A stretch of 64,000 nucleotides of DNA from DIGJ01 sp041821315 (GTDB lineage: Bacteria > Bacillota > Clostridia > Lachnospirales > Lachnospiraceae). Within the stretch, counting starts at the first letter, position 1. Each line of letters opens with the position of its first letter. The position numbers were made by a program, and so were the translations under genes. The stretch is from positions 1-64,000 of the forward strand of contig JBGUEO010000026.1 of NCBI GenBank assembly GCA_041821315.1, read 5' to 3'. The notes under the pieces were generated by a model. It searched no databases. It was not told the origin of the DNA and saw only the letters and a list, made by a program, of their open reading frames with translations. Below are positions 46,907 to 56,615 of this stretch, one piece after another.

Positions 46907-48446
46907 TGATTTTTGTAACCTTTGACAAATCAATTTTGAAAATGTTTCTGTCATAAGCAAAGCCTGTCCACTTGTCACTGTGTACTGCCGCTCTGCTTGC
47001 AGCATATGTTGGTGCAGACGGGCAAGCATCATACATTGCTATCCAAAATTTATCGGCTATATTTTGGAAATCCTCTTTATTGGTCGCAAGCATCATTTCA
47101 TTTGCAAGCTTTTGTATTTCTTCTGTTACGGCAAAACCTAGACCGCCACCATTACTCATATCAGTAGCTTCTGTACCTAAATAGCTTAAAATACTAACAG
47201 TAGGTGCAAACCAAGAGTTATTAAATGCAATATCATATTCAAGGTTCATCATCTTTTCGGCGTATCTAGAATAATCCAATGATTCTAGATTAACTTTGAT
47301 ACCAAGTTTAGCGAGCTCTGATTGTATAAATACACCGAAATCCATAAATTCAGTGCCTGCCAATGTAATAAAATCAAGTTCAATAGATTTTCCGTCTTTT
47401 GTAAGCACATCATTTTCTAAAACATAATCGCCGTCAGATAAGATTTGTTTTGCTTTTTCTATATTTACCGTAAATGGTTCTACTTTTTCTGATCCGCCAA
47501 TAAATGCAGGGTTCATCATATATGGAGCAGGAAAAGCTTCACCAAAAAACACGGTTTCTACAAGAGCATCGCGGTCTATTGCAAAAGCAATTGCACGGCG
47601 TAAGTTTACGTCGTCCATAGGTGCTGACAGATAATTTGAAGTGACGGAATATACTCCGGCATAAGCAGTCTTGTCTTCTCGTATTACCTTATAGCCGTTT
47701 TTTGTTTCAAATTGACCTACACTTGATGCAGGAATCATTCTCCCCATTTCACTGTAACCTACGACATCAACTTGTCCACTTTCAAGTGCTGTCATTCTTG
47801 CATCACCATCAGCAATAACATAATATTCAACTATATCAACATCTGAATTTTTTTCTGTATTCCAATAGTTTTCATTCTTTATAAATGTTGCTTCCACATT
47901 TTCTTCATAACTATCTAATTTGTATAGACCGGTTCCGATGTAATCAGTAATGTTCCCCTCATTATCTAAGCTATCAACCGGAAGAGCGGGAATTTTGAAA
48001 AGTTCTTCCATAAAGAAAAGATGAGGGGCGTCAAATTTCACAGTCAGTGTATTGTCATCAACTATTTCTATTGATTTAAGCATATAAGCATAAGTAGCGT
48101 AAAATTTCGCTCCCAATTTTTCTAAATCGTATTTACAAACTTTTGCATCAAAGACACTGCCGTCATGAAAAGTTACATTCTTTTGAATGTGCAAAGTATA
48201 TTCTGTTGCATCTTCATTAATATCCCAGTCGTTAATTAGAGCAGGGGTTGCATTATAATTTTTATCTATTCCTGTAAGAAAATCTGTTATCAAACTGAGT
48301 GGCTCTTGACCTCCGTACTTTAAATCCCAATAAGCACCAATTTTTAGTGTCATAGGTTCATCTTTGGAACCCTCTTGCTGTGGGTTGCAGCCAATTAAAG
48401 CAAAAACCATAATAGCTGAAAGTAAAACGCTAAATATTTTTCTCAT
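46890..48446 (-). CDS. Nickel/metallophore-type extracellular binding lipoprotein, NikA/CntA-like
   Basis: The product is 518 residues with a lipoprotein signal (lipobox ALIGC at about residue 20). The mature part is a family 5 binding protein ('VTFHDGSVFDAKVCKYDLEK', 'NLRRAIAFAIDRDALVETVF'). The opening, 'MTLKIGAYWDLKYGGQEPLS', looks closer to nickel/metallophore binders than to oligopeptide binders. AGGAGG lies just before the ATG. It is the first gene after the dyad operator. Metal-complex capture is inferred from the family and the operator, not shown. Confidence 0.83.
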   Translation of the reverse strand: MRKIFSVLLSAIMVFALIGCNPQQEGSKDEPMTLKIGAYWDLKYGGQEPLSLITDFLTGIDKNYNATPALINDWDINEDATEYTLHIQKNVTFHDGSVFDAKVCKYDLEKLGAKFYATYAYMLKSIEIVDDNTLTVKFDAPHLFFMEELFKIPALPVDSLDNEGNITDYIGTGLYKLDSYEENVEATFIKNENYWNTEKNSDVDIVEYYVIADGDARMTALESGQVDVVGYSEMGRMIPASSVGQFETKNGYKVIREDKTAYAGVYSVTSNYLSAPMDDVNLRRAIAFAIDRDALVETVFFGEAFPAPYMMNPAFIGGSEKVEPFTVNIEKAKQILSDGDYVLENDVLTKDGKSIELDFITLAGTEFMDFGVFIQSELAKLGIKVNLESLDYSRYAEKMMNLEYDIAFNNSWFAPTVSILSYLGTEATDMSNGGGLGFAVTEEIQKLANEMMLATNKEDFQNIADKFWIAMYDACPSAPTYAASRAAVHSDKWTGFAYDRNIFKIDLSKVTKINEQSK

Positions 48447-48504
48447 TTTGTATTGTCCTCCTATTAAAAATAATTTGTGTTTAAATCTATAAAAAAAAAT
48501 AGTC

Positions 48505-48520
48505 GTTAGCTTTAGCTAAC
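48505..48520 (-). promoter_or_regulatory. GTTAG-N6-CTAAC operator of the nickel/metallophore operon
   Basis: GTTAG (48505-48509), CTTTAG and CTAAC (48516-48520) form a perfect dyad extended to GTTAGC/GCTAAC. It lies about 59 bases before the binding-protein start codon, between it and the AraC gene, the same order as in cassette A. Confidence 0.68.
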
Positions 48521-48588
48521 CACTATATTTTACAATGATTCAATTCTTTTTGCTACTCTATTACTTTTAAAATGCTCCATTCCTATTT

Positions 48589-49518
48589 TTATTTTTTGAA
48601 TTCGTGTGGAAGCTTGCCGTGTATGGATTTAAAAGCGGACGCAAACTTGCTGGCATTGGTATATCCTACAGAGTTTGCTATTTCCGTTGTACTTAAGTTT
48701 GTGCTTTTCAATTTCTCAGCCGCTATATTCATTCGCAATTTCTTTAGATATTGATAAGGGGTATCCCCATATATTATTTTAAAAGAATCATTAAACAGAC
48801 TATATGTAATACCATAGTCAGAAGCGAGTTTTTCAAAAGATATGAAAGTGCCATATTTTTTGAGTATGAAAGCATGAATTTCTTTGGTCAATTCTACTTG
48901 CTTAGAGGGTAGGTAGCAGGCTTTTGCCGGATAAATGTGTGCGGCTTTGTTGTCCGAAGCTGAAAGAACCAAAAGCTCCAATGCTTTAACAAAAATCAGC
49001 TCTGCATTTTGCTTTTTATTTGCATCATACATTTCAGCGAAAATATCCGTGTATTTGTCATCATCGGCAATTTTACACCACTTTAGTTTGCTGTTGAATG
49101 CTTCGGTTAAGCTGTTTATATCAATTCCAAATCTTATAAAGAGTTCTTTATCCCTATCTGTCAGTTTATCATATTCTATGATAAGAACACAGCCATTATA
49201 AGCTTTCGTAGGAATAGAAGCGGAGACCACCCATTCGCCGCTTTCGGTAGTTGTGAGTATCGTTATTTCATTTTCGCCCCGATAGGAATATGTATGGTCT
49301 AAAAATTCACATTCATATCGACCAATTTTTGTATAATCTATTCTGAATTGATTTGCTCCCTTATATGTTCCAATAGAATAGTCGGTAGCGCTTAATTCAG
49401 TGAATTCGATATAAATAGACGGAGAGAAAGTATATCTTTCTACATTTGCCGTACTATTTTCCCATGTTAAAGAATATTTTTTATAGTTATTGTTTTTCAG
49501 TTTTAAGTCACCTCCCAT
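48589..49518 (-). CDS. AraC-family regulator of the nickel/metallophore operon
   Basis: The product is up to 309 residues. The C-terminal domain has both helix-turn-helix motifs ('DYGITYSLFNDSFKIIYG', 'SVGYTNASKFASAFKSIHG ... PHEFKK'). The N-terminal domain resembles the sensor of the cassette A regulator ('DYTKIGRYECEF', 'GENEITILTTTESGEW'). The only ATG (49518) has no site upstream, while GGAGGTGA lies just inside the frame and points to a CTG at 49500. Either is possible. Probable activator of the operon that follows. Confidence 0.83.
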   Translation of the reverse strand: MGGDLKLKNNNYKKYSLTWENSTANVERYTFSPSIYIEFTELSATDYSIGTYKGANQFRIDYTKIGRYECEFLDHTYSYRGENEITILTTTESGEWVVSASIPTKAYNGCVLIIEYDKLTDRDKELFIRFGIDINSLTEAFNSKLKWCKIADDDKYTDIFAEMYDANKKQNAELIFVKALELLVLSASDNKAAHIYPAKACYLPSKQVELTKEIHAFILKKYGTFISFEKLASDYGITYSLFNDSFKIIYGDTPYQYLKKLRMNIAAEKLKSTNLSTTEIANSVGYTNASKFASAFKSIHGKLPHEFKK

Positions 49519-49578
49519 TCGTGAAAGTATTTTTGATATTATATCATGACCAAGGTAATAAAATCTATGTTACTGTTA

Positions 49579-50699
49579 CTTGAGTTTCCGCAGTTTTATC
49601 CACAACTGCAGATTTTATCAGCCTTACAATAAACAACTTTCAAAAAATGCCCAAAATATAAGGAATCCAGACTCTTTGTTTGGTATAATTAAAGTGACGA
49701 AACAAAAACCAACTAAACAAAAAAAGAGAGGACTCCTTATGCTTAATTCTACCACAAATACTTATACCTTAAAACGCAAAATTTTATCTTTTTCAAACAA
49801 AATTTCCAGACACCTTTCTAAACCCGAAAGGAAATTCACTGCCGACATTACTTATGGCATGTTAGCCTCTGGAAGCTGTCTGCTGACTGACGTTGTCGAC
49901 CAGCTTCATGAATCGTCAAAAAAGATTAATATCGATGACAGTGATGTGGTAAAACCGGATGGTTACAAATTTGAAGCTCTTGGTATTGTTAGAGATGGTT
50001 CCGAAAGCACTTCAACAAAAAACGTTTACAAAAAAGGATATCATGTGACAGAAGCCTGTGTTCTCACGAGCAGCAATCATCCCGTCAGCATTTTTTCAAG
50101 AATACATTCTTCCTCTGAAAGAGATTATAAATCTGCAAACGCCATCACTTTCCAGGCAATGGAGCAGGGCGCTGCACTCTTTAAAAAAGCAACTTTTGCA
50201 ATGAATCGTGGTTACGATGATAACAAAATGTTTCTGAAAATGGATGAACTCGGACAAGACTATGTGATCCGAGTTGCAAGAACTTACTTCTCACGCTGGA
50301 AAATAGAAGAATATTTTCGTTGTAAAAAACAGATGTTCCAGTTTGAAAACTTTCGCGTAAGAAAGCTCGTTTCGATTAATGCACTTAATTTTTATATCAC
50401 CTTATGCATGGCATTTCTCGCTATGATTTCAATGGAATCCGAGACAAATGCACGTAAGGTTTCAATCATAAAATCAGCAGATCCAATAAAGGAAAAAGTT
50501 TTTCTGCTATTACCGGCTAGCAAAAGGTATCTCTGGTATACTGTCGTATACAAAAGAAGGCGTCAGGCTCCGGTTCCGAAGGGGCTTATTAAAGTGCCAC
50601 TACTCCAGTCACTGTCACTCTGAATAATTCAAAAAATCGATAGATTGGTACTTTGGAAGGATATATTCATTTTTTAATTACATTTTGCGGAAACTCAAG
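49579..50699 (+). mobile_element. IS4-family insertion sequence, internally deleted
   Basis: CTTGAGTTTCCGCA (49579-49592) and its exact complement (50686-50699) form the terminal inverted repeats. One transposase frame lies between. No target-site duplication is evident in the flanks. The element is about 1.1 kb, shorter than usual for the group, in line with deletions inside the transposase. Confidence 0.75.
49739..50623 (+). pseudogene. IS4-family transposase with in-frame deletions
   Basis: The ATG at 49739 begins 'MLNSTTNTYTLKRKILSF'. 'IDDSDVVKPDGYKFEAL' (first catalytic Asp), 'ATFAMNRGYDDNKMF' (second Asp) and 'YFSRWKIEEYFRCKK', which fits the Y-x2-R-x3-E-x6-K signature of IS4 transposases, are all present. 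Only 294 codons remain of the roughly 450-480 expected. Segments after 'LHESSKKIN' and before 'ARTYFSRW' are missing without a frame change. The catalytic triad is kept but the fold cannot be complete. Confidence 0.75.
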
Positions 50700-50913
50700 C
50701 ATCTAATGGTATCATTCCATCACAGTGACCAAAGGCTACAGTTACGTTAATATAGCTGTCTGGAGCTTTGTGGATCTTTGGTAATACCGTTGAGACGGCT
50801 GTTTTGTTGCCCCAACAAAAAGCAGATGATGAAATATACTGTATGTATACTTAAAGAAAATAGTTTATCTAGACAGAACATAAAGACTAATAATAGGAAG
50901 TGGGGGATAGTAT

Positions 50914-50994
50914 ATGTTAAAAGTATTTTTTGTCCGTCATGCTTAACAGGAATATGATTGGGAAGATGCTAGAACTAAATATGAATATTCATAA
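50914..50994 (+). pseudogene. Histidine phosphatase N-terminal remnant
   Basis: After a GGAAGTGGGGG site the frame reads 'MLKVFFVRHA', a stop, then 'QEYDWEDARTKYEYS'. This matches the 'VRHAQ..Y.W.D.RT' start of the histidine phosphatase (phosphoglycerate mutase-like) superfamily. The rest of the gene is gone. Nothing else is recognised in 50700-50913. Confidence 0.5.
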
Positions 50995-50999
50995 TCTTG

Positions 51000-51046
51000 A
51001 ACTTAAGCTGAAACGGCGCAATATGCCGGTTTTTTCAGCTTAAGTT
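51000..51046. terminator. Long terminator hairpin downstream of the GH35 gene
   Basis: AACTTAAGCTG and CAGCTTAAGTT pair, with an inner CGGC/GCCG stem. It lies ten bases after the stop of the leftward GH35 gene and can close transcripts from either side. Confidence 0.75.
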
Positions 51047-51055
51047 AATTTGGTA

Positions 51056-52789
51056 TTAAGGTGTATCAAAGAACTGGATAGTGCTAGCTCTTTTTCCTTC
51101 TGTTTCAAATATGATGATTGAATTTTGTCCCTTCTTTAAAAGCGGAGCTGGGACATAGAGCCTTTTCTGCGGACCTATTTCCCAGAAGCGGCCGATATTG
51201 AAATTGTTGACACTTACGAATCCCTTACCCCATCCTTCTAAATCAAGAAAGGTATCTGCGAGCTCTTCTAAATCAAATTGGAATTCATAGAAGCCTGGAA
51301 GACCTGTTTTGGCAGGGATGGTATAATCTATATTTGATAAATCTTCCATAGGCAAGGGGTAGATTTTCCATCCGAAATGTAAGTGACCATTTAACTGGAC
51401 ACCACCCTCAATTCCCTTTCGTTGATCTTCCATAATGGGAGTAAAATTGACTCTTCCCATATTTTCCATTAGGATATCAAATTTCCCATTGCTACATACG
51501 ACATTTTCTAGTTCGTGTTCGGTCAATAGGTCTCTATCATAAAGCGTTAGAACAGGAGCATCGTCTAAATAGATAGTTGCTCTGTCATTAGCCTTCCATA
51601 AGCGTATTTTTTCTAAATGAGTTAATTTTGGGAGTGTACTTTCGTAAAGAATATAGCCATATCCCTGATTTAACTTTTCCATACATACAGGCCATGAACT
51701 TTCTATCGGTGAAGATAAATGATTAAGGTTATGAAAAAAATCAGCACTTTTTGTAACTGCAAATGTACCATAAGAACGTTTTTTTATGTTACTAACAGTG
51801 GAATACTCGGGGACAGCAACATATTTTCTGATGATGTTTTGAAAAGCTTTATACTTTTCCGTTATTTGGCCATCTTCGGTCAAAAGTGCATCATAGTCAT
51901 AGGAAGTGACATCAGGTTTAAGTTTCCCATAGTAATTAGCTCCATTCATAAAACCAAAGTTTGTGCCGCCTTCAAACATGTAGATATTGACATGCCCAAT
52001 AGAGAGAATGTCATCAAGATCTTTTAAATGCTGATCCGTGTCTCCGGTATGATGGTTGCCACCCCAATAATCAAACCAGCCAACCCAAAATTCCATGCAC
52101 ATTAAAGGTTTGTTACCAATTTTCTTTTTCATGACCTCAAATTGAGTCTTGCTTTTGGAACCAAAGTTTCCAGTCTGTAAAACATCGTTTGCTTTACCAC
52201 ACTCGAAAGCGTCCCCCCATGGACCATCTGAAGTTACAAGAGGAACCTCACAGCCATTTTCTATCATTAGCTTCTTGAGAAAATCCATATAGGCAGGGTC
52301 GTCCCCATAATACCCATATTCATTTTCCAGTTGCATCAAGATAACAGGGCCGCCTCTTGTAATTTGTAGAGGTGTGATTACTTTAAATAGTTCTTGATAG
52401 TACTCACGTATATGTTCAATGTATGGCTCATACATACATCGTAGTCTCATTCCATCATCCTTTAAAAGCCAATATGGAAAACCACCAAACTCCCATTCAC
52501 CGCAAATATAAGGAGCGGGCCTTAGGATCACCATAAGATCTAGCTCTTGTGCGGTTCTTACATATTTAACAATGTCAAGGATTCCACTGAAGTTAAACAC
52601 CCCTTTATGCTTTTCATGAAGATTCCAGGGAATATATGTTTCTACTGTGTTACAGCCTAAGGCCTTAAGCTTTTCAAGACGGTCACGCCAGTATTCAGGT
52701 AATATTCGAAAATAGTGCATCCCCCCAGATATGATTTTTGTTTTTTTATTGTTTAAATAAAAATCATCTTTTATTTCAAACTTATTCAT
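51056..52789 (-). CDS. Beta-galactosidase, GH35
   Basis: The product is 577 residues. The N-terminal TIM barrel has the GH35 hallmarks 'GGMHYFRILPEYWRDRLEKL', 'VETYIPWNLHE', 'LRPAPYICGEWEFGG', the acid/base Glu in 'LMQLENEYG' and the nucleophile Glu in 'CMEFWVGWFDYWG'. The rest is the beta-sandwich region of the family. No signal peptide, so it acts inside the cell on imported beta-galactosides. It is downstream of the secreted GH30 gene on the same strand, though a hairpin separates them. Confidence 0.92.
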   Translation of the reverse strand: MNKFEIKDDFYLNNKKTKIISGGMHYFRILPEYWRDRLEKLKALGCNTVETYIPWNLHEKHKGVFNFSGILDIVKYVRTAQELDLMVILRPAPYICGEWEFGGFPYWLLKDDGMRLRCMYEPYIEHIREYYQELFKVITPLQITRGGPVILMQLENEYGYYGDDPAYMDFLKKLMIENGCEVPLVTSDGPWGDAFECGKANDVLQTGNFGSKSKTQFEVMKKKIGNKPLMCMEFWVGWFDYWGGNHHTGDTDQHLKDLDDILSIGHVNIYMFEGGTNFGFMNGANYYGKLKPDVTSYDYDALLTEDGQITEKYKAFQNIIRKYVAVPEYSTVSNIKKRSYGTFAVTKSADFFHNLNHLSSPIESSWPVCMEKLNQGYGYILYESTLPKLTHLEKIRLWKANDRATIYLDDAPVLTLYDRDLLTEHELENVVCSNGKFDILMENMGRVNFTPIMEDQRKGIEGGVQLNGHLHFGWKIYPLPMEDLSNIDYTIPAKTGLPGFYEFQFDLEELADTFLDLEGWGKGFVSVNNFNIGRFWEIGPQKRLYVPAPLLKKGQNSIIIFETEGKRASTIQFFDTP

Positions 52790-52920
52790 TATTCATTCCT
52801 TTCAAGAATTCAAGCTGGTAAAGCTAGTCTTATATATATATTTATTTTATCGGTACACAAATATAATCACATTTGAATTATGATTGCTGCGAAATGCAAT
52901 GACAAAAGCAACTGTAATAA

Positions 52921-52976
52921 ATAGGAGCATCGCATCAAAGAGTATTTTGATGTCGTCTTTTTCGCGACGCTCCTAT
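52921..52976 (-). terminator. Terminator-like hairpin after the GH30 gene
   Basis: ATAGGAGCATCGC and GCGACGCTCCTAT pair with one G-T pair, and an inner ATCAAA/TTTGAT stem sits in the loop. It lies 38 bases after the GH30 stop. The rest of 52790-53014 contains only AT-rich leader sequence for the GH35 gene. Confidence 0.6.
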
Positions 52977-53014
52977 GTTTTAATATCTAATTGCTTTGAT
53001 TGCTGCCTGCAGTA

Positions 53015-54907
53015 TTAGTATATTGGTTCGAATTTCCATTGCTGATTATCATATGCGAGATAATCGTATTGATCGATACTATTACCATCCGTCATTGTTC
53101 CATTCTTGACACCCAATGCTTTGTGGCTATTTTTATTTATAATACTGAAATAGCCGTTATTCAAATCTGTAATTTTCCACAACTGATTATTCTCCCCATT
53201 TGGTTGCCATAGAGCCATAGTTGCACTGTTAGCAGTTGAAGCACCAGGTACATCAAGCATTTTTGCAGCATTGGCATTTGCTATATAATAATTACCGTCA
53301 GTGTTTACAATAAATTTCCAACTCTGACTAACACTGTTACTGTCTGCGCCCATAATTATAATGGCAGCACTGTTATCTGGAGAAGAACCTTGTACATCTA
53401 ATACTTTTGAATTATCGCTCTTATTAACAATCTTATACGATAAATTTCTGTCAAAAGCAGGTATCACACTTGACGTTGTATTATCAATTACATATGTCGT
53501 AATTGATTTAGGAGTAGTGGTGGCTTGTAAAACCTTATTCTGGATACTAATATTATTTAGCTGTGCTAGATTTTCGGAGGAGGAAGTTCTATATGCATAT
53601 GCGGTACTTCCAACTGTTGCAAATTTGGATAAATCAATCGTGTAGTTATTTGAGGATGCGGTATCGTTAATAACGACTATCGTTAATTTGTGAGTGTTTT
53701 TATTTAATGCAACAAGCATATTGGAATCACTTACTCCGATGATGGTAGAATCTGGTCTAATAAATTTTGAATAGTTTGCCATACCGTAATATTGTTTGGT
53801 AACCTCATAGTTTTCGGTTTCATCAAAACTTGCATGAATAAAGCCCCAATTGTTCACATTAAATTCTTCTTCAACAGCCTGCCAATATACCCAGGTTTCT
53901 GGCTGTAAATTTTCCACATCATCTGTGATTTTATGTGATAATTCTAAAGCACTTTCAATTGCATTATGGTCGTGATCGCCAACACCAACACCATATTCGG
54001 ATGCAGATAGACGTTTTCCGCTGCATAATGCTATCGTGTTGAGATACAAACGCTCCGTTCCATAGTAAGAATGGGTATTGATTTTATCGATGCCGGATTT
54101 TGCAAGGCTATCATAAGTATTCCATGATGATAAAGTTGAATTGAATTCAAATCCTTCAGGTCCAGCTATCGTAACATTGGATAATCCTTTTGCATCAAAT
54201 CGCTCGTTTAGTACTTTAAAGAAATCATTTTGCTCTTGCTTGGTGTAATGACAACCTTCTTGTCTATTGTTTACCTCCCACCATGGACCGTTCGGTTCAT
54301 TAATAGGGGAAATGGAGTCAAAGGTAATGCCATATGTATTTTTGAACAATAAATATACATCGGCCAGATAGTCAGCAAAATCATCATAATATTCTGGTTT
54401 TAAATTACTTGTACCATCAACATTTCCAGCAGAGCATCCGCTATAGGTCATCCAATACGGTGCAGTTTTAGCGAAGCCCTCAACAATGTTAACACCACGA
54501 TCAATTGCCTCATTTAAGATGTAACGCTGTGTTGCATCAGCGTTATAATTCCATACGCCAGGCGAAGGCTGGTAACCTTCAAGGTTAGCACCGTTTCGCA
54601 TATGGGTGTGGGTTGGATCATCGCCGCCTCCAATATTATATCTGGCTACATTAAGTCCTAATCCGACATTTTCATCATAAAGAAGATCTAGTATTTCATT
54701 TTGTTTTGTAGTATTCTGCCATCCACCGATGGCATTTCCCCACCAAGAAAGAGAAGTACCCCAACCTTTAAAGGTTTGATGCTCATACTCAGGGTTAATC
54801 GTTACAGTGCTATCGGCTGCTTTTGCTGTTAATACATTAGATGTTAGGGTAGAAATCAGTAGTATTGTAGTCATTAAAAAATAAAGAGCTCGTTTGATAC
54901 TTTGCAC
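53015..54907 (-). CDS. Secreted GH30-family glycosidase with ricin-type lectin domain, probable endo-beta-1,6-galactanase
   Basis: The product is about 630 residues, starting at GTG after GGAGGTATTTATT. A signal peptide (core 'LYFLMTTILLISTLTSNVL', cleavage near TAKAA) is followed by a GH30 barrel: 'FKGWGTSLSWWGNAIGG', 'LNVARYNIGGGDDPTH', acid/base region 'SPINEPNGPWWEV' and nucleophile region 'LSASEYGVG'. A C-terminal beta-trefoil (CBM13/ricin B-like) has repeated Q-W motifs ('SQSWKFIVN', 'NQLWKITD', 'NQQWKFEPIY'). The layout fits endo-beta-1,6-galactanases of GH30. The substrate is inferred, supported by the two beta-galactosidase-like genes nearby. Confidence 0.85.
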   Translation of the reverse strand: MQSIKRALYFLMTTILLISTLTSNVLTAKAADSTVTINPEYEHQTFKGWGTSLSWWGNAIGGWQNTTKQNEILDLLYDENVGLGLNVARYNIGGGDDPTHTHMRNGANLEGYQPSPGVWNYNADATQRYILNEAIDRGVNIVEGFAKTAPYWMTYSGCSAGNVDGTSNLKPEYYDDFADYLADVYLLFKNTYGITFDSISPINEPNGPWWEVNNRQEGCHYTKQEQNDFFKVLNERFDAKGLSNVTIAGPEGFEFNSTLSSWNTYDSLAKSGIDKINTHSYYGTERLYLNTIALCSGKRLSASEYGVGVGDHDHNAIESALELSHKITDDVENLQPETWVYWQAVEEEFNVNNWGFIHASFDETENYEVTKQYYGMANYSKFIRPDSTIIGVSDSNMLVALNKNTHKLTIVVINDTASSNNYTIDLSKFATVGSTAYAYRTSSSENLAQLNNISIQNKVLQATTTPKSITTYVIDNTTSSVIPAFDRNLSYKIVNKSDNSKVLDVQGSSPDNSAAIIIMGADSNSVSQSWKFIVNTDGNYYIANANAAKMLDVPGASTANSATMALWQPNGENNQLWKITDLNNGYFSIINKNSHKALGVKNGTMTDGNSIDQYDYLAYDNQQWKFEPIY

Positions 54908-54984
54908 AATAAATACCTCCTTTTTGAAAAAAAACAGTGCAAACTGATGAAACTAGTTGACACGTGATTGGTGATATGTTAACA

Positions 54985-54998
54985 TGTAAACGTTTACA
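54985..54998. promoter_or_regulatory. LacI-type operator TGTAAACGTTTACA
   Basis: A perfect 14-bp palindrome with the central CG of LacI-family sites lies between the leftward GH30 gene and the rightward sugar transporter operon. It probably binds the LacI regulator encoded at 58367; CcpA is another possibility. It is the only copy I found in the locus. Confidence 0.8.
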
Positions 54999-55037
54999 AG
55001 ACTAAACAAATTATACAAAATAGTGGAGGGTATGTCA

Positions 55038-56378
55038 ATGAAAAAAAGAAAGAAATGGAAAATGCTGTCACTTGTGACAGCATCAATGATTGCTCTGACA
55101 GCATGCGGATCAGCAGCGAATCAATCAGCAACAACAGATAGTAAGATGGATACCAGTACGGAAAGTGCGAGTGCGGATGACTCCAGTAGTGAAAAAGTAG
55201 AATTGAGATTTTTGTTATGGGGAAATCAGTCAGAAATAGAATATAAGACAAAATGGACCGATGAGTTTAACGCGCAGAGCGATAATATCCATGTAACTTT
55301 AGAAGCAATTCCGGAAGGTTTCCATGATAAACTCACTGTGCAGATTTCATCAGGTACTTTAGCTGATTTGGTACAGATTGCCGGCGATTTCGGTGGAGAA
55401 TATTTTGATAAGGATATATTTGCTCCTTTGGACTCTTACATTGAAAGAGATGGACTGCAGGATGCATGGGTTGACAGTTTGATGACTGGCTTATCATACA
55501 ACGATAGTGTATATGCAGCACCATGTACATTCTATTCAGGATTTATCATTTACAATAAGACAATGTTTGAAGAAAATAATGTTCCGCTTCCAACAAATGA
55601 TTGGACAGAGGAAGACTTTTTAACAGCAGCGCAGGCATTAACGAAAGGGGAAGGTGATAGCAAAGTTTGGGGGACCGATTTCTCATCATGGTGGTCATAT
55701 TCCCTTGCACGAAATCTCTATGATGGCTATAAAGCATGGGATTGGAAATCTGGTACTATGACTGCTGATACCCAGGGCTTTAGAGACGGCGTTCAGTTTA
55801 TCGATGACTTATATAATACATATAAAGTCTCTCCAACTCCATCACAGGCAGCCGACGTAGGAGGTACTTTTGAAAATGGAAAATATGCAATGACAATTGG
55901 TGCTTCCTGGGATATAGCAAGCTTCAATGAAGCAATCGGCGATAGTTTTGAGTGGGACATCGTAACTTTCCCAAGTAATTCAACATATGGACAGTGGAGA
56001 TCTCCACTTTGGACAACTGCAATCGGAATGTCCGCAGATACACCATATAAAGATGAGTGCTGGGAATACATTAAATATATGTCAGCTGGTGAGAAAGTGC
56101 AGAGTGAAATGGAAGTCATTGGTCTTCCAGCTTTGAAATCTATCAGCGAGGACAGCAGTTTTATCAATACGATTCCAGATGGATGGAAACCGTTTAATAA
56201 ACAGGTATTCTTTGATGCACTTGATTATGCTGTAGATGGTGTGGTTCTGAATGAAATTCAAGATGAAATCATCAAATATGAATTGGATTTATTGTTTACA
56301 GGTGAACAGGATATGGATACTACCTTAGAGAATATACAGACTAAGGGACAGTTAAAGCTTGATCGAATGAAAAATTAA
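55038..56378 (+). CDS. Sugar ABC transporter binding lipoprotein
   Basis: The product is about 446 residues with a lipoprotein signal (basic 'MKKRKKWKMLSLVTASMIAL', lipobox LTAC). A Ser/Thr-rich linker is followed by a family 1 carbohydrate-binding protein ('ELRFLLWGNQSEIEYKTKW', 'DLVQIAGDFGGEYFDKDIFA'). The ATG at 55038 has the best spacing to GGAGGG; ATG 55032 and GTG 55023 are too close to it. It delivers oligosaccharides to the two permeases encoded next. No ATPase gene is present here; such importers often share an MsmK-type ATPase. Confidence 0.9.
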   Translation: MKKRKKWKMLSLVTASMIALTACGSAANQSATTDSKMDTSTESASADDSSSEKVELRFLLWGNQSEIEYKTKWTDEFNAQSDNIHVTLEAIPEGFHDKLTVQISSGTLADLVQIAGDFGGEYFDKDIFAPLDSYIERDGLQDAWVDSLMTGLSYNDSVYAAPCTFYSGFIIYNKTMFEENNVPLPTNDWTEEDFLTAAQALTKGEGDSKVWGTDFSSWWSYSLARNLYDGYKAWDWKSGTMTADTQGFRDGVQFIDDLYNTYKVSPTPSQAADVGGTFENGKYAMTIGASWDIASFNEAIGDSFEWDIVTFPSNSTYGQWRSPLWTTAIGMSADTPYKDECWEYIKYMSAGEKVQSEMEVIGLPALKSISEDSSFINTIPDGWKPFNKQVFFDALDYAVDGVVLNEIQDEIIKYELDLLFTGEQDMDTTLENIQTKGQLKLDRMKN

Positions 56379-56615
56379 TCTGATTTTATCAGTACTCTGT
56401 AGCAAAATTTTGGTTACAGGGTACTGAATCCTGAATTCTCTTGTTAGGTTAGGCTATCATACTATATTGGAAAAGAAAAGCTGATAGAATGCCTAGGCAG
56501 GATAACAAAGATAACGTTATTAAATTCGAGATAAAAGGGGCAAAAATTGTGAATTATAGTGATACAAATTTTGAGTATAAGAGCAAGTCATTCATGACAG
56601 ATGGAGGAGAACGAA

